A stretch of 64,000 nucleotides of DNA, taken from NCBI GenBank assembly GCA_018873245.2, contig JAEMBT020000001.1, forward strand, positions 4,272,001 to 4,336,000. Direction: 5' to 3'. Position 1 is the stretch's first letter. Every line of letters starts with the position of its first letter. The translations under genes were made by a program, and so were the position numbers. Of this stretch, positions 11,601-24,532 are shown piece after piece. The notes beneath the pieces were generated by a model, which saw only the letters and a list, made by a program, of their open reading frames with translations, did no database searches and was not told the DNA's origin. The stretch is from Archegozetes longisetosus (lineage: Eukaryota; Arthropoda; Arachnida; Sarcoptiformes; Trhypochthoniidae).

Positions 11601-14600
11601 ACGAAATAACAGAAGTCTATGAAAAATAAGGCAAAAAATAGTGCAAAACATAAGAGAATATGAGACTAACAAAAGTGAAAAAATTCGATGCGTTACGCAT
11701 CGTTCACAAACATTCCTATTGACATTGAAATTAGATAAAATCTATCCAATTTATCCACAGCCCTAAGAAGCACAGTAAACTCCAAGTATAATAGCTTGCA
11801 ATTATTTTTCTTTAACTATTCAGAAAACTTAATCAAACCAACATTTGATTTAAGGTAAAAATTAGTTTTGAAGATAAATTGAAAGCATGACTTAAAATTG
11901 ACAGTTGGCTAGTATGAAAAATTATAGAAGACTCTCATGCTTAGGGTTTAGAGGATTACTTCATATCAGACTTAATTGGATATCAAATTACTACGAGAAT
12001 CAAGTATTTGGAATATTTTTTTCTAACACTTTAATTACTGACGATAGGATTGCATTGAATTGCATATAAACAATTGAATGATCACATCATCATAAAGATT
12101 GTGAACCGTTTGAAATAACTACACATAAGAGCTTTATCTGAAAGTTGATAAGAATTTAGTTTAAGAAAAGTTGGCTATAAGAAAAAAAATTGTTATTCGA
12201 GTTGCAGCTTATGAGTGAAATTGAGCACAGATTGGAAATAAAAACATATACTTTAATATACATAACAGCGTGAGATAAACTTGCATTGAAATACCCAACA
12301 GAGAAAACACTGTCATCATAAGACATGACTCATGGCAGGGATCGTGTAATTCAATCGTTTAATTCAACGGTTAATTCAATAGTTGAATTGAACGGTTAGG
12401 TTCAATCGTTTAATTGAATAGATTTAACGTATGCTTAGGCTATTGGGATCTTAAATTGTGATACTTAACACTGAAAGAAGGGTCGATAACCCTATCTCTC
12501 AAAGTAAAAGAAGAGCATAAAAGGGGATTAATGTTACGGACTATGAAAAGATACAAAAAGAAATAATACCTTCAAAGATGCGAACCCTTTTGGGTGGGCC
12601 AACCTCTCCTCCATCACTATCAGTGTCGCCTGAATAAGCAGATGAAGCGCTGACTTCTTCGCTCAACTTTCTATAGGCTTCCTCAACATTTTCTCCAATA
12701 TCTTCTCTCAATTTAGTGATCATTTTATTTAAAGTTTCCTTCTCCTCGTCAGACTTACGGAACTGCCAATAACTGGAATGCGTGCAATTCAAATCAGTTT
12801 TTCCGGCAGCAGAGATAACCATACAATCAGTTCTTTGTTTAGCTCTAGAATCATATAAACCCATAACAACTCGAGGGGAGGCCAAATTCAAGATATCATC
12901 AGCTGGCAATGGATTTGATTTCCAATTAGAATACATGGAAAGTCCGGGATCAGTTTCTTGTGTGATAAACATGGGTTGAGTTCTATATATACAACAGTAA
13001 GTCGATCTTGTGGTAACCTTTAACCCGATGTTTGTATACGCGTGTCCGTTGATATACAGCTGACTACAAGTCTTGCTGGGTCGGGGAGTGTCCGGTGAGA
13101 TCAGTGTCGAACTTATCAAATTCGAACCATTATTAGTTCTTAATGATAGTGTTTTTGGCCGAACAGCTAAGGTCTTAGGCAATACCACACCATTCGTTGT
13201 TGTCGAGACAGCAGTCGCTTCCTTATCCTTGTCATCATGTTTTACCTCTGAAACTTCGTCTTCGTTGTCCTTCTGATTATCACTTGATTTAATGTTGTCT
13301 TGCGGTAGAGAAGCCACTTGTTTCAATGGAGTCGATGTCTTGCGTTCGATCAAACTATCATTAGGCTTAAAGCTGCCGACATCGTCAACAACGAACTCCT
13401 GATCAGTTGGATTAGAGGAGAGATTTTTCAACACCGGAAAAACAATCGGTCCCTTCAAAGTGATCTTAGTATTTGGTCTTTGAAGATGTGGCAAATATGC
13501 AGCCAATATTTCGATATCCTTACGACTAGAACCACACTTATTCACCGGTTCTGGTTGTGTTGTGACTGTCATTCTAGAACTACTATCAATACAGTTTGGA
13601 ATGCATTTATTCTGCGATAAGTAGGTCTCGATGACTGTCGCCCCCGAATTCAACACCGGTTGGATAACTGTATGTGAAGATGAAGCTGATGTCGATGACG
13701 CTATTGGTGATATTGATGATTGTAATGCTGTTGACTTAGTTGTTGATGTACTCGTCTGTTGCACTACTGATGCTCTTCGAACTGAAAGTTCTTCTGAAAT
13801 ATAACATTAGATGAGATGTTAATTAATTATTTGCATTTGAAACTTTCATTTGTTTTCTAATAAGAAGTTCATAAAGAATTTAATGAACAATTTAATAAAC
13901 AATTTATAATAAGCTTATAAAGAGTACATATAAGTTTATGGAGTGAATCAAAATTGATAATTAGTTGTAATTAATATGAATCTGTATTGGATTTATCTCT
14001 TTAGTACCCATTTGGAGAAGTAGTGCAATAATTGCTTAATCGATCAGAACTCGAGAACACGTCATAAACTACTAGAACTGATAGCTACGGTCTGGAATTT
14101 CCCAGCATTAAGCATTCCTCTAAATATAGTAGACTTAATGACAGCTAAGCTTATTTTACACTTAATAACTATTTACTAACACTTTTATTCAAACTTTTAC
14201 ATTGTTTTAATTATTAATTAAGTGGTAAACCAATTTGTTTGCATCAAATAATTTAAATGTTAAATATAGCTTAAGATAAACCGTTCAATAAGTAGTGACT
14301 TCAGATTTATTTATTGTTAAAGTTGGATGACTTTGGGATATCCTTTTATTTTGGGAAAATAATTTCAACATATAAATAGTACACTAGACTGGTGTAGAAC
14401 TGTTTGAAGAATTCTTTGTTCAACAGTTTCGTGAGTTTCATGACATTTTATTATAAACATTAGCTAAACACTAAACATATGGTTCTGCTTCAATTCTATC
14501 TCCTTACAGCACTACTTCTACAAATTCACCCCTAGCTTATACCTATCTTTGTCATTTTTTCTTATTATACAACATATATCTTTCGATTCCTTCACTTTAT

Positions 14601-17600
14601 TCTTAACTATGATATCATTTGATGTACTATTTTTAACAGCTATTTCTAATAATCTATTTCGAAACTGAGTTCATATTTGTTGAAAAAAAATTGATATCAA
14701 TAGACAATAAAGCAAAACTTGTAAATCAAACGAGTTGAGAGGTGAGAATAATGTCTAAATTTAAGCTTTCAACATTCCTATTCCCAAAATGAATATTCAT
14801 AAGAATATTTCAAATATTTGAAAGCAATTTGCACCTAATGGTAAGTTATTTACTAGATTTAGTTCAAAAGCTTTGTGTGATGTAATGCAAAAATATATAA
14901 TATGTTAACGTTGACTAATAAGTAAATATTCATTAAAAGTCAACAATGAAATCGAGATATGATGATGACTTCTAGTTTTGATAAGTAGCACAAATTAATA
15001 TGAATTGATATGAATTATTATTTGAGTATAAAAACAAAGTGCAGGCCTTCTGCAAAATGCTAATCTGCCAGACATTAATCACTTTCAACACTTTACTCAG
15101 TTGACTACAACCACCTAATTATGTTAATTAAGGGTAAAATTTTTATCTATTCCACTCTTCTCGAAGCTATACAGTAGTAGCTCAACACAGTAAACGTTTT
15201 ATAGAAAATTTGTTTATAGTGAACCTCCTTATAGAGAATATCCGTTCCCAATACATACTAGAAATTACCTCTTTATAGTGAAACAGAGTTATAGTGAATC
15301 TGAACTGTTAGCTATATAGAAAGCTTACTGTATATCTCGCAAAGTTAACATCATTTTTCACTCAGAAATGCTGGTCTTAGTTGACAGTATTGGAGAACTA
15401 AAAGCTAGACCTGCATCGATATTGAGAAATGATGTTTCAATTTTCAGAAAAGTAATGATCGAATAAAGCGAAGGATAGAGAGAAGAAAACTCTTATAAAC
15501 TTCTAGTCAGTAAATACTTGTTTCAATGACACAATATTTAGACTTCAATGTCTTGTTATTGTGCGTTGAGTATCGAAAAGGCAATAAAAAAACAGATGCA
15601 GAAAAACAAGAGAAAAATATTTTGATTTTAGTTAAAAAGCTGTTTAACAATAAAGTGATAAATATGTTTAATACATTTTTCAAGACAGATACTAAAGCTT
15701 TTGAAAATGTGTTCAACTTTCAAATGTGTTCAATAGAGCTTAAAATGCAAAGCAAAGAGAAGTCATTTATTGAAACCTTTGGCTTCTGGTGTTAGTATTG
15801 TTAAGTAGAGCCGGAAAGTATGTAAAAAAATATGGCCATTAATTGATAAGTAGGTTTTTTGCACATATACCTAACATTGAATAGCGCAAACATTGATTCC
15901 TTTTCACTACTTGAACGCATGCAATGAGAGCATGGATTTCACAATCATTTTCCCTCTTTGCTTTAAGTCTTTAGGCAAATATAAATATTACTTAGGGATT
16001 CATTTCAAACGTTAGTTTTACGGTTTCTACAGCAGAAGGTAATCGATTAAAATGCTCAATATTTATGAGAAAATACAAGTGGATATACACTTAGACACCA
16101 TACGCAAAAACAGACTCAATGAGAAAATGTAAGATAAGTTGCAATTAGAAAGGACTGAGACGAACGAAAAATAGATCAAACAAACAAAAAGCTAAGGTGA
16201 GATAAGCGATAGGATAAGTTTTGATAAAGCTAAAGATTAAGTCATAGGAAAAGGGGTATAGCGTGGTACTGACCGATAATTTGAACATCAGCTGAGCCAG
16301 AACTCGATCGGAATACAGGTTCAGAAATTTTTCTCTTTTTAAGAGGGGGTCCTTGATTTGGAGCTAACAGTTGTTGTTTAAGTATATTTCCAACTGGTGG
16401 TGTGGGAGTTCCCTGACTTGACTGCTGTTGTAATGCTGGACTTGATCCTTGGTGTTGTTGATAGTGCTTGGCTGCTATATTAGGTCTGGCCATAACCGAC
16501 ACTTTGCGCTGAACCAAGTCTTCCATTTTGTGCTTAGCCGGTCGACTGGCCGACAATTGATCGTTACCCTTGCAGTAATGAATCTGGTGGACTTGGAGGT
16601 TCTCTTTATTACGAAATGCGATATTACAAACAGTACAAACGTAGACCAACATCGATGACTCCTGTTCTGCACCCACAGTTTGAATCTCAGTTCTACTCCT
16701 TTTCCGACCATCGTCTCGAGATTTCAACAATAGGTCCTTTATTATTGAGCCCTCTGGATTCTGCGGGTGTCCTCCCAATGGCTGAGCTTGACCTGTCTTT
16801 TCCGGTGGTGTCACTTGTATTGCAGGAGTTTTAGTTGTCAGTAAATTACGAACTATCGAATCAACACGTTCTCCGTCACTGTTGGCATTAGTATTATTAC
16901 TAGCATTTGAATTGTTATTATTGTTATTATTGTTGTTATCTTTCGCGCTGATAATCACAGACTGTTGTGAGCTTTCGCTTGAAGAATATTCGGAATATTT
17001 TCTGACAGGAGATGCCGAATGTGTTGATGATTTGCCTAATAGTGCGGATTGCAATTTAGATAACGGCTGATTGCAATTAGCTTCGGAGAATCGTCTGTTA
17101 TTCTCATTACACGCTTGACCCAAAGGGGGTACCAAACCATTTGATGGCAGATTAGGTAAACAAGAAGTCGAATTACGAGATATATTATACCTCTTGGACC
17201 ACAACGGGTCCAAAGTCTCAACAATGGCCGCATTTTCGGAAATAATTTTACTGATATGTTGCTCAAGAATTTGCGCGTTTGCTGTTTTGGGTAGTGAACA
17301 TTTTTTCGGTGGTGATATAGTCCTCAAAGGCGGTGGTGGTGGTGGCGGAGGTGGCGATGACACAATTGAGCTCAAACCCGGCGGCGCAACAAATACTGAT
17401 TGTTTCCTATTTGGAAATTGTGGCACATATTTCGATGGCCTGTCGGCTATATTGCACTGAATATTGTCCAATGAGAGTGGAGTTATAGGCATTGCGAATG
17501 CCATCTTATTGACCACTGATGACACACTTTTGGCACTACTGTTATTAACCTCTCGATTGCTGTCACTTCTTGATTGTTTGCATTGTTGTTGATTTGTCCA

Positions 17601-20600
17601 GTTTTGTTGTTGTTGTTGGCAATTATCTTCTCTTTTGTCAAGCCTTTGTTCAGGCATGAAAAGTTGACCAGCAATTGATTGTTCAGATTGAGATATACTT
17701 GCCACTGAAATATCAATCAGAATAATAATACTTTAAATAACTTCTTGTCTATTATTAAATCAAATAATAATAAAATTCAATTATTTATTGATTAAAATTT
17801 AGGGCAAATTAATAAAAATAAAGTTTTAAAACTTGATATAAATAGTGAACATTTTGGTTAATACATTAAAAACTATCTATTATTAAATAGATTATTAAGG
17901 TAGATACGATTTAAGGTTATTTTATTGCTCATCATTAGACAAGTTAAGTAAATACATAAATTGTGCGAAAGGAATCCTTGGGATCAGTACAAAAGTAGTC
18001 ACTTTAAGGATGAAATGAGTACAAAATAGCGTAAAATAAGTAAAATAATACAAAATAGTGTTAAATGTTGGGCTTTTGGTAGTGGTTGTTAACTAGAAGC
18101 AGAAAATGGTGAAACCCGTTCTCTAACTGGAATAGCTTATAAGAAAAATACCCGTAATCAAATTATTACGCAACCTATCGTTTCAATCATGACCTCATTT
18201 CTATACTCAAATACCAGAAATCAAGTAAAACACTTTTGACATTCAAATCTACTTTTTTCCCATTCTATTACTTTAGATATAAATAACTCTTCACTTCAGT
18301 TACTATTCATTTTTTGACTTTTTCTCATAGCTATTCTTTAGGTGAAACTGTTTTTACAATAGAAACTAATTTCAGACTAAGAGTTAGAAAAAAGTTGCAA
18401 AAAACGTGTGGATTGGAGTTCTAGTTAAGAGTGAGTCTCAAAGTAATAAATATGAAGTTGTTGTAACTGTTGTAACATCAGTAAAAATAGAGAAAACCTT
18501 AGAAGTAGGTGAATAACAAGTAGATCACATATACGATATGAATAAGAAAATAAAAACAAAAACAAACTTATTTTTTTCTAAGAATAGCCTAAACTGAGAA
18601 ACAGCTAAAGTGTAAGTAATGCCAACTTATCTCTCAAGTTTAGTTAGACTTAATAAAAATAGTTTTTAATCTCAGTTCAGTTACTATCGATATGTTGTTA
18701 TACGTTTGAATAAATATTTTTAAAAAAGGAAACCATATTTGAAAATGTAGAATTAATACCTATTTTAGTAAAGAACAAACATAAAAATATATATATTACG
18801 AGTTAAAGAAAGAGCTAAGAAATAAATAGAGGCAATCCCCGAACCACAACTTTATTAAGGTTAGGCTATCGCTAAGTCATTGCTATAAAGTTACATCTAT
18901 AACGTTATTCCAATTACAGATACTACTTTATAGCACTGACCCAACGTTACCAGTGAAGGTATTCAACTTAGTATATTTGCTAGATATTAAAAAACATTAT
19001 TGCCTTCAAGCGTGTTTTTCTTAACATTTAATAAGCAAAATGCTACGGCTTCTGACGCATGTGTCAGTTTTCTACACAGAACTCTCGATACTGTCAACGA
19101 GTTATATCCAACACGCTTTTTAAAATTATTTAGTCCACAGACCTTCGACACTATACCCTATATAATGAACCCCTGTTACAACCAAAACATTTGCAATACA
19201 TTAGAATGTCGACTATAACGAGAGGCGAGTGTAAATGGTTTTGTAACCCGATTGCTTTTTTATAATTGAGCCTAACAGTGCCTTCAAAGTCATATATATG
19301 TAGTATGTTTGTGACCCCAATTCTCTTTACTATATACTATACACTGAAACTTTTAAATCCATGTGTGAGTGTCTCACTGCTTAAATCCTTGATTACAATA
19401 AATTATGTAATCGTGTTGTTTTGGCATTGGATGCCTATAAATATGAGTCTGCCTTTACAATTCAATATTATATGCAGTACATATATATATATATACACAC
19501 ACATTTGTACAGTAAAACGTCTCTAACTTAAACATGCACTTAAGTGCTTTCCAAAAAACAATATAAAAACAAGACTTAACTACGAAAGAAAAGCCATTTA
19601 AAGCATAAAAGAGCTTAGACTGTAAAGTTATTTATTTTATTCATTAATTACAGCATAAGCTGCTTATAATAAACCTTATTATTAGTCCAAGGTTTTTGTT
19701 TACACACACCATACCATATTATCGATTTTGAAAGTTGCAAAAAATTTATGGTTATCTAAGACTATTCTTAAGGCCTTTTTACCCAACACTTCGCTTTCGG
19801 GTTAAAACTTCCAATAATTTTCATTTTATTATTTATATTTATAAAGAAAAAAATAATAATTGATTTTCAAGGTATTTATTGGAAAGTTTTTATGCATAGG
19901 AGAAAAGTTTTGCTGACCTAATTAAAAGTGAAAGTGTTTTGAAAAATGAATCGTAAAATACGCTAGGTATTTCAATATACAATCAGTTTCTCAACTAAAC
20001 AATTGATAATTGTTTCTAACATTAGTGTCCAATCGCAATCATTTGAATTTTTTCTTTAGAGAAACCACTTTCAATATTAATTATCCCTTTACGCTAATAG
20101 TTAGTTTGGGCAATCATTACGTTCTCGAGAATAACTGTGAAAGAGCTGACAAATTGCCAAATATAATAACACCCTAACTGATGGTAACTGGTGGCAAAGT
20201 AGTCAGTTGTTTGCAATCAAAGAATAAGAATATCATAGTATTTATGACAACCTAAAAAACATGTCAATCTAAATATTTTAAACAAATATTACAACATATT
20301 TACACCAATATTAATTACACATTTTCTTTAAGTCTAAATATTTGTTACATTTGATTGACTGTACGCTAATTTAACTATTAATCAATTATAGATAAATATT
20401 ATTATTATATGTTTTTTTGATTAATTTATTATAAACAGTCATTTTTCAATTTTTAACTTAAGTCTAATTTAAATCTACGACAAAACTTAAAACTTATTTC
20501 TGAGATCAAAATACTTGAAACTAATTATTTAGATTAACTTAAATAAAAATCCTCAGTCATAGCCCCAACTGAACTTGTGAAAATGAATTTTTCCGCTAAT

Positions 20601-23550
20601 TAAATATAATTAATGGAGATTAAGTAATCATTAGTAAATTTGGGGTTTTCCGAGAGTCCCCTAATTTTATTACTTTATTTTCCAATTAAGGTTTCGATAA
20701 ATCTTCTAAACAACTGTTTCAGTTGAGTCAAACTCAACTTTTGCAGTGGTTTGCCAGAGAAAAATACTTCTAAAGTACTGATAATTTTTTGTTTAAAAGA
20801 GGAAAATATTTGATTTAAAACTAAACGCTTCTCTTGTAAACTAATTTTCGAGGAAAGTCTTACAGAAGCGACTTATGTGGAAACGAAAACGTCTCTGAGA
20901 TTGGTTTAGAAAAAGAAGTTTAACGAAATGTTTAGATTAAGTTAAGTAGAAATCTACTTAGTTCTGCTCAACGATCAAAATTACTATAATTGAGTTGTAT
21001 TTGTTTCTAACTTAAAGATAAACTAAATCTGTTTTGACGTACAAATAGGTTTGCTATTAATAAAATTATTAGATTTCGATTATTTAGGGATAAGTGTTTT
21101 TATGAACTTGAAGGAAGTAATACTCTAAATGCTTAAAGCATTTCATTGTGAAACATAAATTAGTATTAAATTAGAATCGTATTCGTTAACTTATGGTCTG
21201 CTGTTGATGAAAGTTATAAACTTCCTTAGACTTAACTTATAAGTTGGTATAAACAAACTATTAACATTTCACTTACATTACGTATGGTACATCAAAACTG
21301 TATTCTAATTCAATGTATGTACACTAACTGTATGTACACTAACTCAATTGAATAATTAGGTAAAACTATACCAGAAATGTATTTTTCAGAACGGAACACA
21401 TGTGATTGCACAACTGTCAAAAAGTTTTGTCACTTTGGTAGAAATATTTTTGGAGCTATTCAAAAATCAGACCTATTTATAGGATATATTTCTCGGTCAC
21501 ATATAAAACTAAAATCTAATTTAAAAGCAGTGGCAAAATAGACTAAAGGAACGAAAGAAAAGATTTAATTTAGCAAGAATTAGCGAATAGAGTGGAGAAT
21601 ATTTAGTCACTCTAGACTTGTCTCCACAACGTTTGATTAGTAGGTGTAGAGAAAATCAATACAACATTGAGGCTCAGGCCACTCAGGGCTGCGCTCTTCT
21701 GCGCCAAATCTCACCAAGTGAGATGTTTTTGTAGTTATTTCCAACTCGAAAACATTGAATTTGGAAATTTTATTTTTTTCTACTTCTAACACGTAAACAT
21801 TGAATACATCGCTTAAGTCACAGATAGCATACGATTAGTATATGAAAAGTTATTGATTTTTTGCTTCATAACAAATGAAGTCCCGTTAGGTTTAGTTTAA
21901 ATGAGAAACTAATTGATCAAAATTTGTTTCAAACATTATAAATATGTTCAACAATTAGCTATTGGTTTAATTGTATTTAAAGTTAAACTTGATTTCACTT
22001 TTATTTTGGCTATAAATCAAAGAAAAATGCTGTGTTGTATCACTTTTTTGTACAGTATATCATTTTTCTGGTTTATCTCATAAAAAAATAATCGTTTGAT
22101 AAAAAGGAGTCATAAGACCTTTTGGTAAAATAAATTAATTGGAAAGCTTTAGCAGACATTCAGACATTTGTAGTTAAAGAGTTGTGGGGTTTAAACAATT
22201 TGGAAACAAAATGAACATAATCCTCAATAGAAGCCGTTGCCAATTTTTCTATCGCCACTCAGATAAAACTGGCTGTAGATGATCAAATTTCGCAATTAAT
22301 CAAAATTATCACAATTTATATTGTGACTCAGTAGAAAAGTTTCAGGTCAAAAGGGGTGCTATTCAAAAATTGATGGTTAGGCCAAACTCCTACCATATTT
22401 AATGGACTGGTTTTATGCTCAATTAAATCATTTCTATTGCAAATTCACTAAAAGCAAATTTAATTAAAATCTAACCGAAGATTAACATAATTTTAAGCTT
22501 TTAGTGAATTAAAATTTACTAATTGATAGAAGTTTTAGATATAATTAATGATGAAAAATAAAACTAATAATATATAAGTAAAAATAAATTGAAATTAGTA
22601 ACAAAAGTGAGTATAAAAGTGAAATAATAGTAAAAGTTAGAAAATAAAAGCCAAAAGAGGCATAAGTAGAGTAGTAGTAAAAATTTTGCAATTAATACAG
22701 CCAAAAATGAGATCATTAAGCACTAGTTAGTAATTAAGATAAAACATTCAGATTTATTCATCAACCATTTTCTAATATTTCAACAATTTTAAGGACTAGT
22801 TATCAGTTATTCAGTAATTTCTCATTTTTTTCAATAAATTTAAATTCAAGTTAAATATGAAGTCATTCAAGTCTAGGCAACTAAATGGTCACTATAAATA
22901 CCAGCAATGAGATACAGGTATTCCAACATAACATTCAACTTATTTCTTAATTAATTGAAGCCATAGAGTAAAACTCGAGCCTCAAAACAATTTTATAAAA
23001 TTTCAAATAAAATCAAAAGATTATCAAATATAATAATGAGTCAAATATTCGACCAAACTATGAAAATTTTTATAAAAAATCATAATCAGTTTTAAGTAGA
23101 AATTAATGTATGAAAAGTAAACCGAAACCTTAAAATTTGTCAAAGCTCGAGGATCTGATTAGATAAAGAAAAAAATTGAGGAAAATTCAGTACAGCTATT
23201 ACGTCACAACTGAGAGGCTCTGAGGCTTTGAGGCTCTTAAGCCTAACCAACATAAATAGAGCCAGACTTAATTGTCAATCATAATTTATTTTTCTATAAC
23301 AGGCCTGAAAGACTCGAGCTCTATGCTCGAGCTCACTTATCAACAAATAGACTAACGATTGATAGTAAATAAGTAAGAACAATAATATTGACGATAGTTA
23401 CTCACTGGTTATTGTAATAATTGCTCATTAGTAAAAATAAAAGTTATCATAAGTAATAGTAATAATAATAGTAAGTCTTTGGTATATAATCTCACCGAAG
23501 TGGTCACTATTGGTATCATGATTGCTAACAAAATCACTATTACGTGGCAT
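8694..23550 (-). CDS. shn: Schnurri/HIVEP-like zinc-finger transcription factor
   Basis: Large DNA-binding cofactor. In flies Schnurri works with Mad/Medea downstream of Dpp/BMP in the nucleus. Exons in reading order: 23550-23496, 17704-16274, 13793-12570, 11293-10886, 10820-8890, 8822-8694. All introns are GT-AG, the first four in phase 1 and the last in phase 0, giving 1,725 aa. Fingers: a single C2HC finger near residue 375 ([17 protein letters not shown]); a pair near 925-970 ([17 protein letters not shown], then [14 protein letters not shown]), the family's ZAS-C signature; three fingers near 1383-1470 (including [14 protein letters not shown]), followed by the conserved IDTTDC stretch; then one finger near 1630 and a terminal pair near 1664-1717, split by the last intron. 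Between fingers are poly-Pro, poly-Asn, Gln-rich and a long Asp-rich run. The family's N-terminal finger pair is missing. The first exon ([18 protein letters not shown]) is the least certain part; the other joins are firm. Confidence 0.9.
11294..12569. other. Intron 3 of the schnurri-like gene
   Basis: AT-rich intron, phase 1. The only structure seen is a cluster of alternating direct and inverted copies of an 'aattcaa/ttgaatt' word at about 12349-12422. No coding sequence is seen. Confidence 0.7.
12349..12422. repeat. Cluster of short direct and inverted repeats
   Basis: About 75 bases in which the word caatcgtttaatt and variants of ttaattcaa and ttgaattgaa recur in both orientations, so the stretch can fold back on itself in several registers. 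It lies inside intron 3 of the schnurri-like gene. Confidence 0.6.
13794..16273. other. Intron 2 of the schnurri-like gene
   Basis: About 2.5 kb, phase 1. It contains a short pogo-like element at about 15188-15331. An 89-codon plus-strand open frame at 15526-15795 lies antisense within the intron, with no domain I recognise and no GC rise; I do not treat it as a gene. Confidence 0.65.
15188..15331. mobile_element. Pogo/Tigger-like MITE remnant
   Basis: The left end reads cagtaaacgttttatag and the right end, reversed, reads cagtaagctttctatat, so the ends form imperfect terminal inverted repeats of about 17 bases. The interior has the 'tatagtgaac' and 'ccaatacat' words, matching the pattern of the elements at 19.1 and 27.1 kb. 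It is non-coding and sits in intron 2 of the schnurri-like gene. No clear TA target duplication is seen on the left. Confidence 0.55.
19080..19245. mobile_element. Pogo/Tigger-like repeat, copy of the 27.1-kb element
   Basis: Aligns by eye along most of its length, in the same orientation, with 27118-27275. Shared words include aattatttag followed by cacagac/cccagac, cactata, 'atgaac/gtgaac', 'cattag' and tataacgagag. Words such as TATAACGAGAG are typical of Tigger/pogo-derived repeats. It is non-coding and diverged. Confidence 0.55.
19475..19505. repeat. (TA)n(CA)n microsatellite
   Basis: A run of TA units passing directly into CA units. Confidence 0.8.
21314..21343. repeat. 15-bp perfect tandem duplication
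   Basis: The unit tgtatgtacactaac occurs twice head to tail with no mismatch, in intron 1 of the schnurri-like gene. Confidence 0.9.
23214..23237. repeat. Three tandem GAGGCT(C/T)T units
   Basis: Three 8-base units, followed by taagcct, which is partly complementary to them. It lies about 260 bases downstream (in transcript sense) of the first schnurri-like exon, within intron 1. Confidence 0.8.
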
Positions 23551-23982
23551 TGCGTTGAGTTTTGAATCGGAAAACACCCCAAATATTGAGATGAGACATA
23601 CTTAAGAACATATTGCCATTACTCTAATGCTAAACAACTCTCACACTCAATACCAGTACGTAAGACATTAAACACTTTTTCCCTTTATATGCGTATAAAT
23701 ATAAAAACTTCGTATAGATTTAGGATATATTTATAAAACAAAGTCAACTATTTATATAACACATCACTAAATAAAACAATATTCATAAACAATTTGTCAA
23801 TCAATACATTAATTAGTGATTAATAAAGCGAATGATTCACACAAATTTTCAAACGTTCAAAAATATATTATTATTTATTATCAAAATGATTAAGAGCTGG
23901 AGAGTCACTACTTTTAGGGCTAGAGAGACCACTAAAAAGCGCAGTTTCAATACACAGATAGCGAGTGAGTGTGTTATGTATG

Positions 23983-24017
23983 AGTGTGTGTATGTGCGTG
24001 TGTGTGTGTGTGTGTGT
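23983..24017. repeat. (GT)n microsatellite
   Basis: Interrupted GT run in the 5' flank of the schnurri-like gene. Confidence 0.85.
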
Positions 24018-24212
24018 TGTGTTGCTCTACAACCTTGAATTGCTCGCTAAATGACGTCAAAGGCAAGTATTGAGTCGTAGCTCAATATTATATATCTATA
24101 GAGTGAGGCTATCCCTAACCCAATGCACGTGGAATACGATTCTAACCACTAAAAACTGATGGTATGCGCTCTTGTCAGTGCTCTACCCATACGTATGTGT
24201 TGTGCTCATTGC

Positions 24213-24532
24213 ATGGCTCTGTGTGGGTAAATGCTCGTCCTATACATCCATTGATTTGCTCATCGTCTTAGGTATACAACAGTGATGTGGACCACTCCAA
24301 CTTGCCGTCAAGCTAAGTGAGCCACGCGCGCCATTTCTCTAACCTAACCTAACTAGATTAAGTCTAATATCACTACATGGATTAAATAAGTAGATTAGGT
24401 GAATAGTGTGCGTGACACGCTCAGTATCACAGACAATTATGAATGGTCCACATAACTCCTATGTACCCAATACTTGGCGCAAATGAGGGGAAGTACAGAA
24501 CGAACATTTACCCATTGTCTCCCTCTTTCTCC
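24213..24532. mobile_element. Foldback MITE, family A copy 1
   Basis: Nearly the whole element is an imperfect inverted repeat. The left arm has tgggtaaatgctcgtcc, ggtatacaacagtgatgtgg and gccacgcgcgccatttctct. The reversed right arm has tgggtaaatgttcgttct, tacataggagttatgtgg and a matching GC-rich centre. The core has CCTAACCTAAC. The right end aligns with the element at 35.0-35.45 kb ('acttggcgcaaatgagg' against 'acttggcgctaatcaagg'). No open frame. Confidence 0.7.

Larger units (their letters stand above)
17705..23495. other. Intron 1 of the schnurri-like gene
   Basis: About 5.8 kb, phase 1. It contains a transposon-like fragment at 19.1 kb, a TA/CA microsatellite, a 15-bp tandem duplication and a GAGGCTCT repeat. 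I looked on the minus strand for the family's missing N-terminal finger pair and saw nothing resembling it here. Confidence 0.65.

Noticed and set aside
15526..15795. 89-codon plus-strand open frame inside intron 2 of the schnurri-like gene
   Set aside because: Base composition equals the surrounding intron and the protein is Lys/Asn/Phe-rich with no recognisable motif.
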